Below are positions 35,081 through 46,265 of a stretch of DNA of 64,000 bases, in pieces; position 1 is the stretch's first letter, and every line of letters begins with the position of its first letter. A program made the position numbers and the translations under genes. The DNA comes from Methylohalobius crimeensis 10Ki (GTDB taxonomy: Bacteria > Pseudomonadota > Gammaproteobacteria > Methylococcales > Methylothermaceae): contig NZ_ATXB01000001.1 of assembly GCF_000421465.1 (NCBI RefSeq), forward strand, positions 2,139,001 through 2,203,000. Direction: 5' to 3'. The notes below the pieces were generated by a model, which worked only from the letters and a program-made list of their open reading frames with translations, did not search any database and was not told where the DNA came from.

Positions 35081-37117
35081 TTATTTCGAATTTGAAGACA
35101 GATTATTGAAGGGCAGCGTGGCCAATTGCTGTCCGAGAAAGTCGCCCGTCGTTTGCAAGCGCCCCAGTATTAGATCCATCGCATTAAACTGATCCAAGAG
35201 ACGCTGCTCGAGATTCGCCATCCGTTCATTCAGTTTGACGCGTTCCTCTCCTATTTGATCGATGCCCTTTTGTAACCCTTCCATGCGGGCGGAGATCGTT
35301 CCATCGCTTTCCAGCAAGCCTCCCAGGACGGAATCGAGTTTTTCCATCAATCCCCTGGAAAAAGCGACCGAACCGAGGGAACCGCTGGCACCGCCTTCGA
35401 TAAACAACTTCATCCCTTCGGCATCCCCTTGTGCGGCAGTGAGGAACCGTCCTTCGCCGTCGGCGGTATTGCCGCCGATGGTTCCGGCGACATCCTGCCC
35501 GGCCGTTCCCACAGCCACGCCCAGCCCCAGACTGGCGGTGGTATTGGTATCCACCTCGGTGATTTCCACTTGGGAATCGGAACCATGGGACTGAGACTCG
35601 ATCACAAAGCGATTATTGGCGGAATCGTAATTCACCGTTACTTTGCCTCCCGAGGATCTCAATGCGGAGTCCCCGTTGATTCGGGCCTGGATTTCGGTCG
35701 CCAACTCGTCGTGGGAGGCGTAGGTCTTTTGGGTCAGCTGAATTTGGCCGGAAAGCGTCCCGTCCACACGAACGCGGAAGGTATCGTTGTTTGCATCCAC
35801 GCTCAGGGAGCTCACGGCCCCGCCATTCAAAACGCCGCGCGTGGCGGCTTGGGTGATTTCCACCCCATATTCGCCGCTTTCGGTGGCCTCGGTGCTGTCC
35901 AGGTATTGCACCCTTTCGCTCGCAGGAATGCCGGTTACCGAGAATACCGCCGCCACCCCCTTGGGATCTTGTTTCAGTGCGGATTCCAGTTTCCCCTGGT
36001 CGAATTCCAAGGTGCCGTCGACCTGAGTTCGGATGCCCAAATCCGCCAGTGTCCGAATCGACGAGTCCTCCAAGCCGCTGACCACATCTCCCATGACGCG
36101 GCGAATCTGTTGGACGCCGGTCCGAATCGCCGCATCCCCCAGCAATGCACCCCCGGTTTGGGAAGCGGGATCGTAACCGGTCAACTCCTTCACCGACCCC
36201 ATCAATTTATTGAAATTCTCAACGAAACCGCCCACCGCATCCACGATCCCCGAAGTATCCTCCTGGACGCTCAGCTGGACGTGTTCGCCGGGGTTCGCTT
36301 TCTCCAAATTCAGGGTGATGCCCTTCAAGGTCTGGTCCAAGGTATTGGACGGACTGGTCACATCCAGACCGTCGATACCGACTATCGCGTCTTGGGCCGC
36401 GCGCGTTTGGGTCATATGGGTGGCGGCCGCATTGAAAGCCAATCGCGACAGGCCGGCGGCATCGGTATCGTTGCCGTCCCCGTCGCTTACGTCAATCTGA
36501 ATGCTGTTGTCGGCGCCGGTTTTCTCCGAACTCAATACCAACCGATACGCCGTGCCGTCGTTCACGATCGATGCGTTAACCCCGGCATCGGCCTCGTTGA
36601 TGGCGTCGCGCAGTCCGGTGAGGGTATTATTGCTCGCATCCAGATTCAGGGTCAGGACCCCTTGATCGGGATTTTGGGTAAAACCGTTATACGTGTCGCC
36701 CACCGGATCGTAATCGGTGGTACCGAAACGAATGGTCAGCGTCCCCGACCCCACCCCCTCGCCGGGATCGGCGAATCCGCCGCTCGCCAGACTATGAGAC
36801 GCGGCCAGTTGCTTGACCTCGAGGCTGAATTCACCGGGATCGGCATTCGTTTCCGCCGATGCGGTCAATATCGACTCGTCGCTGGAAGTTGCCTTCAATG
36901 CCTCGAAACCGGAGCTTTGCCGCAGCCCCGCAAGGCTACTGCGAAAGCTGGACAAAGCGCTTTTGAACGTGCCGTAGGAAGAAAGCTTGGTTTGCAGCTC
37001 CGCCTCGCGACGGTCCTGCTGGAAGGCAACCGGCTGACGCTCAACCTGAACCAGGCTCTGCACCATCCCGGAAATATCCAGCCCGGACCCCAAGCCCGTC
37101 GATGTCAATACCGGCAT
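35081..37117 (-). CDS. fliD: Flagellar hook-associated protein 2 (filament cap)
   Basis: This 678-residue FliD caps the flagellar filament and promotes flagellin assembly. The N-terminal FliD_N region reads TSTGLGSGLDISGMVQSLVQVERQPVAFQQDR, and the C-terminal coiled-coil region ends LDQFNAMDLILGRLQTTGDFLGQQLATL. It is longer than the ~470-residue enterobacterial form. The extra length is in the central variable domains, which contain flagellin-hook-IN-like repeats (TLNLDASNNTLTGLRDAINEA, ATEIQARINGDSALRSSGGKVTV). It lies between flaG and fliS. Confidence 0.95.
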   Translation of the reverse strand: MPVLTSTGLGSGLDISGMVQSLVQVERQPVAFQQDRREAELQTKLSSYGTFKSALSSFRSSLAGLRQSSGFEALKATSSDESILTASAETNADPGEFSLEVKQLAASHSLASGGFADPGEGVGSGTLTIRFGTTDYDPVGDTYNGFTQNPDQGVLTLNLDASNNTLTGLRDAINEADAGVNASIVNDGTAYRLVLSSEKTGADNSIQIDVSDGDGNDTDAAGLSRLAFNAAATHMTQTRAAQDAIVGIDGLDVTSPSNTLDQTLKGITLNLEKANPGEHVQLSVQEDTSGIVDAVGGFVENFNKLMGSVKELTGYDPASQTGGALLGDAAIRTGVQQIRRVMGDVVSGLEDSSIRTLADLGIRTQVDGTLEFDQGKLESALKQDPKGVAAVFSVTGIPASERVQYLDSTEATESGEYGVEITQAATRGVLNGGAVSSLSVDANNDTFRVRVDGTLSGQIQLTQKTYASHDELATEIQARINGDSALRSSGGKVTVNYDSANNRFVIESQSHGSDSQVEITEVDTNTTASLGLGVAVGTAGQDVAGTIGGNTADGEGRFLTAAQGDAEGMKLFIEGGASGSLGSVAFSRGLMEKLDSVLGGLLESDGTISARMEGLQKGIDQIGEERVKLNERMANLEQRLLDQFNAMDLILGRLQTTGDFLGQQLATLPFNNLSSNSK

Positions 37118-37130
37118 TTTTTATCCTCCG

Positions 37131-37526
37131 TCAGGCACGCTCTTTGACAAACATGCCGCTCATCTCCTCGAGATGCTCGGCAAGCTCGATCACTTCCTTG
37201 GGCGGGATCGAGCGAATCAATTCATCGGTCTCCGCATCCTTGATTTCCACCACCATTTCACCCAAGGTCTCGTTCAAGGTGAAATGGAGGCTGCGATTGG
37301 CACGCTGAAAATAATCATTGATCGATGTGACCGCTTGGGAAACTTCTTGCTTCCCCGCCTCTTCGCCGGTCGCACCCATTTGCGGTTGAATCTCATTGCT
37401 CGGGGAATTTCCCTGTTTCAAGGGAGAAGAGATTTCTCCCGTCCCCTCGCGGACGCCGGAAAAGGATTCTCGAGCATTCACCGGCCGGAAGAAATCGGCC
37501 ATGGAAGAAATTTTTCCACTATCCAT
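37131..37526 (-). CDS. flaG: FlaG family flagellar protein
   Basis: This 131-residue protein has a disordered N-terminal half and the conserved FlaG C-terminal domain (SLHFTLNETLGEMVVEIKDAETDELIRSIPPKEVIELAEHLEEM). FlaG affects filament length in other bacteria. It lies between the flagellin and fliD genes. A GC-rich hairpin separates it from the flagellin stop, so its expression is probably lower than that of flagellin. The start is ATG after AGGTGAGG; a second ATG eight codons in is possible. Confidence 0.88.
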   Translation of the reverse strand: MDSGKISSMADFFRPVNARESFSGVREGTGEISSPLKQGNSPSNEIQPQMGATGEEAGKQEVSQAVTSINDYFQRANRSLHFTLNETLGEMVVEIKDAETDELIRSIPPKEVIELAEHLEEMSGMFVKERA

Positions 37527-37555
37527 GGGTCTGCCTCACCTTCGTGATCGGTCAA

Positions 37556-37578
37556 TGCAGGCGGCCAAGCCGCCTGCA
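37556..37578 (-). terminator. Hairpin between flagellin and flaG (attenuator or terminator-like)
   Basis: TGCAGGCGGC-CAA-GCCGCCTGCA forms a perfect 10-bp stem with a 3-nt loop, 21 bp after the flagellin stop on the transcribed strand. No T-run follows on the minus strand (ATTGACCG), so it is not a classical terminator. It may protect the flagellin mRNA 3' end or reduce read-through into flaG. Confidence 0.5.
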
Positions 37579-37598
37579 CTTTAGAAGAGATCGGAAAC

Positions 37599-39077
37599 TT
37601 ATCCCAGCAATTGCAAGACCCCCTGCGAGGCGGCGTTGGCCTGGGCGAGCATCGCCGTACCTGCCTGCTGAAGGACTTGGCTCCGGGCCAACTCGGCCGA
37701 TTCCTGGGCGAAGTCGGCATCGCGGATACGGGAGCGGGCGGCAGTGACGTTCTGGGAGATGCTTTCCAGATTGGCGATGGTACTGTCGAAGCGGTTCTGG
37801 ACCGCGCCCAGATCGGCGCGCTGGGTCGCGATGCCGCTCAATGCTTTGTCGATTACTGAGATAGCGTCGTTCGCACTGGATTGACTCGATATGTCAACCT
37901 CGGCCACTTGAGAAAGCTGGGAAGCGGTTGCAGTATTGGCGGCAGTTGTAAGCAAAGTCTGGCCCGTGTCATCGCTCACCACACTGAAGCCTTTGTCGGC
38001 TTCAAACGAAACTTGGCCGCCCACAACCACGCTATCAGTAGCTGTTCCTCCATCTAAGGTGGTACCCCCAACGTCAATCGTGTCAGTAGTGGCAGTGCTG
38101 GTAAAATCTGCGATATTTATGTCATCGCCTTTCTCATTGACCAAAGTAATACTCTGCTTATCATCGCTGAGTGTTGCGGTAATGCCGGTTTCACCAGTAC
38201 GATTATTAACAGCATCGGCAAGATTTGTCAGATCCGATTGGGTGACACCCGCGGAAATACTGACTGCAGTATTGGAAGAGGAAGATAGATTAAAGGCAAC
38301 CGTACCATCGCCCCCTAAGTTGTCGAGCGTTACCTCGGTTCGCGCCGTCGCCGATACGCCAGTCTCACCGCTAACATTGTTGACCGCATTGGCAATGGTA
38401 CTGGCCTCAGTATCAGCTGTGATAACCGACCCAGAAATCGTTGCAGTCCCATTCGGCCCATTGATTGTCAAGTCTTGCTGTGCAACCCCATTCCCACCGG
38501 AAATATCCGCCGCTGCACTTAGACTGCCTGACGTACCAACATGACTTTGACCGTCGGCCTGATGCGCCCCGATATCCGTGGCACGGGCGCTGCCAATAGA
38601 GACGTTGATGGATTCGTTGGCGTTGGCACCGATGTGGAATTTTCCGTTGGTAAACGAACCGTCGAGCAGCTTCTTGCCGTTGAACGTGGTGGTGTCGGCA
38701 ATCCGGTTCAGTTCCTCTTGAAGCTGATTGACTTCCTTCTGCAGGTTGACCCGATCGGTGTCCGAATTGGTATCGTTGGCGGATTGAATCGCCAATTCGC
38801 GCATCCGCTGCAAAATATTGGTCGATTCCTGCAGCGCCCCTTCGGCGGTCTGAGCCACCGAAATGCCGTCGTTGGCATTCCGCACCGCCTGGTTCAAGCC
38901 CCGAATCTGAGACGTCATCCGATCCGAGATCGCCAGACCCGCCGCGTCGTCCTTGGCGCTGTTGATGCGCAGCCCCGAGGAAAGTCGCTCCATCGCGGTC
39001 TGCTGGGACATCTGGCTGCGATTCAATTGACGCTGGGCGTTGAGCGATGCAATGTTGGTATTGATAACTTGTGCCAT
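37599..39077 (-). CDS. fliC: Flagellin
   Basis: This 492-residue flagellin forms the filament. The conserved D0/D1 ends are clear: N-terminal [20 protein letters not shown] through [21 protein letters not shown] and [13 protein letters not shown], and C-terminal [24 protein letters not shown] through the closing VLQLLG. The middle (about residues 175-400) is Ser/Thr/Val-rich, with repeated N-x-V-S/N-x-R-T-G-E-T-G-I/V motifs, and its DNA is visibly A+T-richer than the ends, as expected of the exposed variable domains. A strong ribosome-binding site, GGAGGT, and a sigma-28-type promoter precede it. It heads the cluster fliC-flaG-fliD-fliS-fliT-fliT. Confidence 0.97.
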   Translation of the reverse strand: MAQVINTNIASLNAQRQLNRSQMSQQTAMERLSSGLRINSAKDDAAGLAISDRMTSQIRGLNQAVRNANDGISVAQTAEGALQESTNILQRMRELAIQSANDTNSDTDRVNLQKEVNQLQEELNRIADTTTFNGKKLLDGSFTNGKFHIGANANESINVSIGSARATDIGAHQADGQSHVGTSGSLSAAADISGGNGVAQQDLTINGPNGTATISGSVITADTEASTIANAVNNVSGETGVSATARTEVTLDNLGGDGTVAFNLSSSSNTAVSISAGVTQSDLTNLADAVNNRTGETGITATLSDDKQSITLVNEKGDDINIADFTSTATTDTIDVGGTTLDGGTATDSVVVGGQVSFEADKGFSVVSDDTGQTLLTTAANTATASQLSQVAEVDISSQSSANDAISVIDKALSGIATQRADLGAVQNRFDSTIANLESISQNVTAARSRIRDADFAQESAELARSQVLQQAGTAMLAQANAASQGVLQLLG

Positions 39078-39131
39078 AGTAGGTTACCTCCGGTGTGCTT
39101 GGAATAAAGAAACATTTCGCGTTCATTCCAG

Positions 39132-39158
39132 TTAGCGGGCGGAGGTAAAAAAACTTTA
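39132..39158 (-). promoter_or_regulatory. Sigma-28 (FliA) promoter of flagellin
   Basis: On the minus strand TAAAGTTT, an 11-bp spacer, then CCCGCTAA matches the flagellar sigma-28 consensus TAAAGTTT-N11-GCCGATAA (all 8 bases at -35, 6 of 8 at -10). It lies about 55 bp before the flagellin ATG, leaving a short leader with a strong GGAGGT. Confidence 0.85.
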
Positions 39159-39296
39159 GCCGTCGATCGCAAATTTTTAATTGTGCGCTGACAACGCCAC
39201 GATTCGACTCCATGAAGTCCCGGCACGATTGCGTTAACATGCGCACACGAAAAAACAAGATTCAAATTCAACCATTCAAGCTGCTCCGTTACCGAC

Positions 39297-40817
39297 ATGC
39301 CGGAAAATCAACCCCCTCCCTTGGGCGCCGTCATCGACATCGGCTCCAACGCAATCCGCCTGCGTATCGGCGGACTCGGCCATAACGGCCGACTGAATCT
39401 GATCGAATCCGTGCGCGCGCCCGTACGATTGGGACAAGACGTATTTCAGAATGGCGAGCTCAGCGATGCGACCATCGATCGGACGCTGAAGGCCTTTTCC
39501 GACTTCCGCGCGCTCATCGACCAAAGGGCCATCCCTTCAGCCCAGGTCCGGGCGGTGGCCACCAGCGCCATGCGCGAGGCGGACAACCGGCAAGCATTGA
39601 TTGAGAAAGTACAGCGGGAAACCGGCATCCCAATCGAAGTCATCTCCGGCGAGGAGGAAGCGAGACTGGTTTATCAGGCGATCCAGCACGCCTTGCCGGA
39701 ACTGGCGGAGAACAACGTCCTACTCATCGATATCGGCGGCGGCAGCGTGGAGTTCGTGGTACTGGAAAAAGGCGAAGTGGCGGCGCTGGAAAGCTTCAAA
39801 ATGGGCACGGTCCGGCTCCTGTCTCAATTTTCCGGACGCGACAACAAGGATTTCGCCCGCATCCTGGACGAATTTTTCGACGCCAATGCCGGCAAGCTGC
39901 GCGAGTTGATCGACGGAATCGACATCCAATTGAGTGTCGGTACCGGGGGCAACATCGAGACTTTGGGACAACTGGGCCGCGCCCTGCTCGGCAACGATTC
40001 ACCGAAACGACTCAGCTATGCCAATCTGAAAGCCCTCGGCAAACGCCTGGACGAACTGGGCTACGACCAGCGGGTCGAGCAATTGCGGCTACGGCCGGAC
40101 CGCGCCGATGTCATCATTCCCGCCTGCCACACGCTTCGCAAGTCGCTCAAACTGGTGGGCAAACCCGATTTATCCATTCCCGGCATCGGGCTGGCCGAAG
40201 GGACTTTACTCGACCTTTTACGGGGCCGCCTTACCTCAGCCACCCACGACGCTCTCGCCTGGGCGCGGGCGGTGGCGCGCAAGTATCACTGCGATATGCG
40301 CTACGTGGAACACATACGCCGTCTGGCCCTGACCTTGTTCGATCAATTGGCCACCGTTCACGGACTCCCCGCCTATGATCGACTGCTGTTGGAAATGGCC
40401 GCCCTGATTCATGAAATCGGGATCTTCGTCCGTCCCGACGGCCACCACCGCCATGCCTATTATCTGATCGGCGCGATGCCGATGCTGGGGATTTCGGCGG
40501 AAGAACAAAAGCTCCTGGCGGTCATCGTCCGCGCCCACCGCAAGAAGCTGCCCGACACCGACAGCGAAGCCCTCAAAAATCTGGACAAAGGCGCGCAACA
40601 ACGATGGCTGAAGCTGGTGGCCCTGCTGCGACTGGCCATTGCCTTGAACAAGGAACGGCAGAACGCCGTCCAGCAAATTCAATGTTTGTGTCAGGACAAA
40701 CAGGTGGAAATCGCTTGCAGCGGTAAGGGGGACTTTCTGTTGGAGCGCTGGGCGGTGATCCGGGATCGGGAAATCATCGAGCGCGGCCTGGATCGAACCA
40801 TCGAGGTGGTATTTTGA
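39297..40817 (+). CDS. ppx: Exopolyphosphatase (Ppx/GppA family)
   Basis: This 506-residue ASKHA-fold phosphatase hydrolyses inorganic polyphosphate, or pppGpp as GppA. The phosphate loop [17 protein letters not shown] is at the N-terminus, [12 protein letters not shown] and [10 protein letters not shown] follow, and the HD-like C-terminal domain contains [23 protein letters not shown]. Full length for the family. Ppx and GppA cannot be told apart securely by reading. It is divergent from the flagellar cluster and overlaps bioA by 4 bp. Confidence 0.92.
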   Translation: MPENQPPPLGAVIDIGSNAIRLRIGGLGHNGRLNLIESVRAPVRLGQDVFQNGELSDATIDRTLKAFSDFRALIDQRAIPSAQVRAVATSAMREADNRQALIEKVQRETGIPIEVISGEEEARLVYQAIQHALPELAENNVLLIDIGGGSVEFVVLEKGEVAALESFKMGTVRLLSQFSGRDNKDFARILDEFFDANAGKLRELIDGIDIQLSVGTGGNIETLGQLGRALLGNDSPKRLSYANLKALGKRLDELGYDQRVEQLRLRPDRADVIIPACHTLRKSLKLVGKPDLSIPGIGLAEGTLLDLLRGRLTSATHDALAWARAVARKYHCDMRYVEHIRRLALTLFDQLATVHGLPAYDRLLLEMAALIHEIGIFVRPDGHHRHAYYLIGAMPMLGISAEEQKLLAVIVRAHRKKLPDTDSEALKNLDKGAQQRWLKLVALLRLAIALNKERQNAVQQIQCLCQDKQVEIACSGKGDFLLERWAVIRDREIIERGLDRTIEVVF

Positions 40818-42106
40818 TCGACTGGAATCGAGGCCTGGCCTTCGACCGCGATCATCTCTGGCATCCCTACAGCAATCTCCCCGCCCATTACCCGGTTTGG
40901 CCGGTCGCATCGGCCCAAGGCGTGCGCCTAAAACTAGCCGACGAGCGCGAGCTGATCGACGGCATGGCCTCGTGGTGGTGCGCCATTCACGGTTACAACC
41001 ATCCCCGCCTGAACGCCGCCGTCGAGGCCCAGCTCGGAAAAATGGCCCACGTGATGTTCGGGGGACTGACTCACGAGCCCGCGATCGAATTGGGTGAACG
41101 ACTGGTGAATCTGACCCCGACGCCGCTGGATAAAGTGTTTCTGTGCGATTCCGGCTCGGTGGCGGTGGAAGTGGCGCTCAAAATGGCCCTGCAATATTGG
41201 CAAGCCCGCGGTAATTCGGGGAAGAAACGCTTCTTGGCCCTGCGCGGCGGCTATCACGGCGACACCTTGGGAGCCATGACGGTGTGCGATCCGGTGACCG
41301 GAATGCACCACCTGTTCTCCGACTTCCTGCCGCGCCAGTTGTTCGCACCCCATCCATCCTGCGGTTTTCACGACCCATGGGATCCGGAAGCGATCCAACC
41401 TTTGGCGGAACTTCTTGAGCGCCGCCATCACGAACTCGCCGCCGTGATTCTGGAGCCTATCGTTCAGGGGGCCGGGGGCATGCGTTTTTATCATCCGGAA
41501 TACCTGAAAGCCGTTCGACAGCTATGCGACGAGTATGAAGTACTCCTGATCGCCGACGAGATCGCCACCGGATTCGGCCGCACCGGGCGGCTGTTCGCTT
41601 GCCAGCACGCCGATATCGCACCGGATATTCTATGTGTGGGCAAGGCGATTACCGGAGGCTACCTTACCCTCGCCGCCACCCTCACCACCCCAAACATCGC
41701 CGAAACCATCGGCCAAGGCGAAGCCGGCTGTTTCATGCACGGCCCCACCTTCATGGCCAATCCCTTGGCGTGCGCGGTGGCGTCGGCCAGCATCGACCTC
41801 CTGCTGGAATCGGACTGGCAGTCCCGTGTGAAACGAATCGAAACCGGGCTGCGCCGGGGACTGGCGCCTTGCGCGGAACTGGCCAGCGTCAAAGAAGTGC
41901 GGGTGCTGGGAGCGATCGGCGTAGTGGAAATGCGGGAACCGGTGGACCTGGCGGTCATCACGCCGAGCTTCGTAGATGCCGGTGTCTGGCTGCGACCGTT
42001 CGGGAAGCTGGTCTATACCATGCCGGCCTATATCATGAACGACCGGGAATTGGAATTTTCGACCTCGGCGATCCGTCAGGTGATCGAGTCGGAGTCAAAG
42101 CGGTGA
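40814..42106 (+). CDS. bioA: Adenosylmethionine-8-amino-7-oxononanoate aminotransferase
   Basis: This 430-residue class-III PLP aminotransferase of biotin synthesis converts 8-amino-7-oxononanoate to 7,8-diaminopelargonate with S-adenosylmethionine as amino donor. It has [30 protein letters not shown] (typical of BioA), the PLP Asp in [14 protein letters not shown], and the catalytic Lys in [13 protein letters not shown]. The start is TTG overlapping the ppx stop (TTGA). The last 74 bp lie antisense over the end of the glycosyltransferase gene. Other bio genes are not in the window. Confidence 0.95.
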   Translation: MIDWNRGLAFDRDHLWHPYSNLPAHYPVWPVASAQGVRLKLADERELIDGMASWWCAIHGYNHPRLNAAVEAQLGKMAHVMFGGLTHEPAIELGERLVNLTPTPLDKVFLCDSGSVAVEVALKMALQYWQARGNSGKKRFLALRGGYHGDTLGAMTVCDPVTGMHHLFSDFLPRQLFAPHPSCGFHDPWDPEAIQPLAELLERRHHELAAVILEPIVQGAGGMRFYHPEYLKAVRQLCDEYEVLLIADEIATGFGRTGRLFACQHADIAPDILCVGKAITGGYLTLAATLTTPNIAETIGQGEAGCFMHGPTFMANPLACAVASASIDLLLESDWQSRVKRIETGLRRGLAPCAELASVKEVRVLGAIGVVEMREPVDLAVITPSFVDAGVWLRPFGKLVYTMPAYIMNDRELEFSTSAIRQVIESESKR

Positions 42107-45100
42107 GCCACTCGTCAAGGTGATCCTCCAAAATCCAGGATTTGCGTACCCAATCTCTCAATTGCTCGCCCTCTTTCGCCAAAGCATCCGGCTCGTTGAC
42201 CCGTTCCCGGATTGCCTTTATCCACAAATCGGGCTGATTGGGCAAGCGACAAACCGGGGGATTTTCATATTGATAGGGGTAAATATCGGTGCAGATGACC
42301 GGCCAACCGAGAATACCGTACTCCAAGAGCCGCAGATTGGATTTCGCCTCGTTGTATTTATTCCGCTCGAGGGGGGCCATCGCCAGATCCAGGTCGAGAC
42401 TGGCAAGCTTTTCAGGATAGCCATCGAACGCCACACCGGAATGAAATTCGGCCACATAGGGACGCAAAGGCTCCGGGCACATGCCTAAAAATACCCAGTC
42501 CACTTCTGGGGCGGTGGTTTCGAGTATCGGCAACAAAAACATCAAATCGGCATGATGCTGGATCGCCCCGGCCCAGCCGACCCGAGGTTTCCCGCCTTTC
42601 CGGCGATGAGATTCAATGTTCCCCCACCGAGACCATTCCAGACGATTGGGAACCACTCGAATATCTTCGATCATTCCTTCCAGCGCCTGAGCCATTGGTC
42701 GGGTACCGACAATCAAACGATCGCTCATCCTGAGCATCTTACGCAAGCGTTTCTTGGCGTCCTTGTTCTTTCCGGCCAAGGGATGTCGGGAGGGCAATTG
42801 AAAGATCAAGTCATCCTGGGAATAAATCAGGAAAGTGTCGGTATATCGGCGATAGGTTTCCCACAAATCCACATAGGAATCGGTCAGCGCTTCGTGCAGA
42901 AAAACCACATCGGGCGCCGCCCGGACCAGCTCGGTGACGCTCATCCGCAAAGGATTGCTTTCGCCGGCATGTGGCGGCAAAAGCTTGCTGGACACCGCTC
43001 CCGTATTCGTCAATTGCCGCACCGGCGCTCTCATGCGGTACTCGCCGATGCCCGCATCATCCAATGGCATACCGACGATTTTTAAAGTATCGCGTCTCAG
43101 ATGCGTCCAAGGGACGTCAACGCTGATTTCCAATGTCGGCGTACGGTCTCTGAGGCTGAGATTCGGATTATAGGCGGGGTCGCGGGCAAGGACCGGCAGC
43201 CAATCTTCCAGCATCGCATCTTTTTCTTGGATGGCGCGCTGTTGTCCCTTGAAATCATATTCACTTCGCAAGCTACCCGAGCCATGATGCATTACGGTCA
43301 CTTCCGGCGTCCAGACAATCAGATAATTCCGTTGACGCAACCGGAGGCAAAAGTCGATATCATTAAATAGAACTCTATAACGCTCGGGATTCAAGCCGCC
43401 AATTTCCCGATAAAGAGATTTGCGGACCAACAAACAGGCTGCAGTAACCGCCGACAGATTTTGAACAAGCTGCAAACGTCCCATATACCCCGGGTCATCC
43501 AGACTCGAGCCAATATGCCAATGCTCGGCGACACCAACACCGCCCATACCCAGGATGACGCCGGCATGTTGCACAGTACCGTCTGGATAAACCAAGCGTG
43601 CGCCCACCGCACCCACTTCGGAACGCAAACCGTGTCGCATCAGCCGTTCCAACCAATTTTCCTGCAAAATAACGGTATCGTTGTTCAAAAGCAGGAGAAA
43701 TTCCCCTGTTGCAACTTCCGCGGCCGCGTTATTGATTGCTGAAAAGTTGTAAGGATGAGGATAAGGAAGCACCCGAACCCGGGAATCTCGAACGGTTAAC
43801 TGCTCCAGATAATCAAGGGTTTCCCGTTCCCGGCTTTGATTGTCGATCACAATGATCTCGTAGTCGGGATAGACGGTCTTTTCCAGTACGCTCTCGACAC
43901 ATGGCTGAAGCAAATCCAGTCGGTCCTTGGTGGGTATAAGAATGGAAACTCGCGGCGTCTTGTCGAGGGGGTATTGAATGCTTCGTATACCGGCCAGAAA
44001 ACCTTCCCTTACTTTTGCAGACACCTCGCAGCGCGCCAAGTGGTCATTGACTGCGTGGGTTTGCGCCGCGGATCGTTCCGAAGTGACAGAAGCATCTTGA
44101 TCCGGTCGGTGCACCAGCACCTCGGCCAAGTGACCGAATCCTTTCTCCCCCCAGATATCCAACACTCGAAGCGCCAAGTCGTAACTTTCAGCACCAAAAA
44201 GATCGGTTAAACCACCCAACTCCAACAACGCATCCCGACGAACCATGATAGGACCTAAATAATCATTTGCCCGCAGCAAATCCAAGTTGAAATCCGGTTT
44301 AAAACGGGGAGCATGGAATACTCCATCCGATGAAACCTGTCCTTCGTCCATATAAATCAGACGCCACTCCGGACGGGCATGAACCGCTTCCGCACCTGTA
44401 AGCAAGGCATGCGTTTCCAAGCGATCTCCGGGCTTAAGCTGCCAGACCCAGTGAGCTTCTATGGCGGCAATCGCTTTGTTCAAGGCTTCGGCTAAGGAAG
44501 ATTTGGAATCCATCTGATGCCAGGCCAATTGAGGTAAGTCTTGCCACAGAGGGTCGGGGCATGGCAACGGGCTAATTACTGATAATCGCCAATGTTCATA
44601 AGACTGGGCAGCGATGCTGTCTAGCGTGTCGGCCAAGTAATTTTGTTTACTACTATCTATAAGCGGGACAACACAATGGAATTTTGGTTGATTTGGCCAT
44701 TTTTGAATCCGCTCAAGCCGGTGGATTAATTCTCGCTCAGGAGGAATACTTCGGTTTAACCAGTGCTGATACTGAGCGCTTTCAGTATATATGGAATAAT
44801 ATGGAACTCTAGAATTAGAAGGATTATCCTGAAATATAAATTTTTTGGATATATTGTCAATAGAGGCATTGGAATAACACACCATCCCCAGCCGCTTAGC
44901 ATTAAATTCCAGATAATTCCATACTGAAACTTTTCGGAGGTATTTGACTTTCTCCTCACTAGGCATTCTAAACCATGCAATTTTTCTAGCTACATAAGCC
45001 AAATCGCCTTTGGAAAGCAAGTGCAAAACGAAACAGACATCTCCACAACCAGAACAAAGTCGCCCAAAAAGAGACATTACGTTAGGCTCTTCAATTGCCA

Positions 45101-46193
45101 AGGCATCTTCTCGCCAAAATAGCATACAAATTGGTTCACCAAGATTGTTAAAACCTTGGGAAAAAATCTTTTTCACAACTTCAGGGCCATGAATTTTTCT
45201 GTTCTGATTAGAAAAACGCCCTCCCCAATGGGCAGGTTCAAGCGGACGACCATGAATATTGACTGGGTCACGCCACCCCATTGCCAAGGTTACATTAGGA
45301 TCACTCTGAATTGCCTTGACAAGTACTTCAACCGCATTTTGTTCCAACCAATCATCATCATACAAAGGCTTAATCAAGTCTCCCTTTGCCAATTGGATAC
45401 CTTTGGTAAGATTAGGAGCCTCACCGATTTCTGGAGGATCGTTACGCACGTAGCGAAGAGTGATCTTAGGATATTTACGCAAATATTCGCGCGTAATGCT
45501 TTCAATTTCTTTCCCTTTGCTATCATCGAGCACCAAGATTTCCTTGGGTTCATACGTTTGCTCTATAGCGCTTTTTAGAGATTGCGCAAAAAATTGCGGT
45601 TTGCAGGCTGGGATTACCATCGAAACCAAAGGCAGATCTTTGATTTGCCTGCATTTCTTTCTGTATTCTACGACAAACGAATCATCCCTCGTTTCTAGCC
45701 CTCTCAACCACGGATCGTGGCTTTCTCCAACCTCATATTTACCCGAAGGGATCAAACCTACAAAACGAGCCAGACGATTAAGTTCTTCTTGGTCTAAAAG
45801 ATATTGATGTCCCCATTCGCGAAAACAGATATTTAAGTATTCAGCCCCTGTTTGTATCCATTCATAGCCAAACTTATTTATCCATTGCCTCCGACGCCAT
45901 GTGCCATCCAAGTAAGATTGAACCGCTTGGTTCAAATCAGGAGTGGCCAATCGAATGCGGCCACTAGGCTTCAATACACGCCTAACTTCCCGAAGAAAAA
46001 CAATCAACTCAGTCTGAGTCAGATGTTCAATAAAATGCTCGCTGAATATATGCGAGACGCTATCATTATCAAATGGCAATCCATGACGCACATCCCATTT
46101 TAAATCCGCGTCCTCGCTATCAAGGTCTATATTGATAAATCCCGGTAAATATACCTTGCCGCTACCTATATGTAAACGAATTGCTTCCTGCAT
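42033..46193 (-). CDS. Multi-domain surface-polysaccharide glycosyltransferase with N-terminal methyltransferase
   Basis: This 1386-residue protein reads as five blocks. A class-I methyltransferase-like domain (about 1-150; [27 protein letters not shown]) comes first. A GT2 domain (about 190-420; [19 protein letters not shown]) and a second GT2-like domain (about 500-740; [15 protein letters not shown]) follow. A third GT2 (about 745-1010; [25 protein letters not shown]) and a GT4-like C-terminal domain ([18 protein letters not shown]) complete it. It is likely cytoplasmic and builds several linkages of an O-antigen or capsule. DNA for the N-terminal third (about 44700-46193) is much A+T-richer than the rest, so the gene looks mosaic. 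It follows the DegT and acyltransferase genes on the same strand. Confidence 0.83.
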   Translation of the reverse strand: MQEAIRLHIGSGKVYLPGFINIDLDSEDADLKWDVRHGLPFDNDSVSHIFSEHFIEHLTQTELIVFLREVRRVLKPSGRIRLATPDLNQAVQSYLDGTWRRRQWINKFGYEWIQTGAEYLNICFREWGHQYLLDQEELNRLARFVGLIPSGKYEVGESHDPWLRGLETRDDSFVVEYRKKCRQIKDLPLVSMVIPACKPQFFAQSLKSAIEQTYEPKEILVLDDSKGKEIESITREYLRKYPKITLRYVRNDPPEIGEAPNLTKGIQLAKGDLIKPLYDDDWLEQNAVEVLVKAIQSDPNVTLAMGWRDPVNIHGRPLEPAHWGGRFSNQNRKIHGPEVVKKIFSQGFNNLGEPICMLFWREDALAIEEPNVMSLFGRLCSGCGDVCFVLHLLSKGDLAYVARKIAWFRMPSEEKVKYLRKVSVWNYLEFNAKRLGMVCYSNASIDNISKKFIFQDNPSNSRVPYYSIYTESAQYQHWLNRSIPPERELIHRLERIQKWPNQPKFHCVVPLIDSSKQNYLADTLDSIAAQSYEHWRLSVISPLPCPDPLWQDLPQLAWHQMDSKSSLAEALNKAIAAIEAHWVWQLKPGDRLETHALLTGAEAVHARPEWRLIYMDEGQVSSDGVFHAPRFKPDFNLDLLRANDYLGPIMVRRDALLELGGLTDLFGAESYDLALRVLDIWGEKGFGHLAEVLVHRPDQDASVTSERSAAQTHAVNDHLARCEVSAKVREGFLAGIRSIQYPLDKTPRVSILIPTKDRLDLLQPCVESVLEKTVYPDYEIIVIDNQSRERETLDYLEQLTVRDSRVRVLPYPHPYNFSAINNAAAEVATGEFLLLLNNDTVILQENWLERLMRHGLRSEVGAVGARLVYPDGTVQHAGVILGMGGVGVAEHWHIGSSLDDPGYMGRLQLVQNLSAVTAACLLVRKSLYREIGGLNPERYRVLFNDIDFCLRLRQRNYLIVWTPEVTVMHHGSGSLRSEYDFKGQQRAIQEKDAMLEDWLPVLARDPAYNPNLSLRDRTPTLEISVDVPWTHLRRDTLKIVGMPLDDAGIGEYRMRAPVRQLTNTGAVSSKLLPPHAGESNPLRMSVTELVRAAPDVVFLHEALTDSYVDLWETYRRYTDTFLIYSQDDLIFQLPSRHPLAGKNKDAKKRLRKMLRMSDRLIVGTRPMAQALEGMIEDIRVVPNRLEWSRWGNIESHRRKGGKPRVGWAGAIQHHADLMFLLPILETTAPEVDWVFLGMCPEPLRPYVAEFHSGVAFDGYPEKLASLDLDLAMAPLERNKYNEAKSNLRLLEYGILGWPVICTDIYPYQYENPPVCRLPNQPDLWIKAIRERVNEPDALAKEGEQLRDWVRKSWILEDHLDEWLTALTPTRSPDGSPRSKIPIPGRS

Positions 46194-46265
46194 CTCATGC
46201 CCTACAGGTTTTTGACTCAGGAAATAAAAAGATAGTTTTCATAGCGTGATAAATAACAGTCAGCT

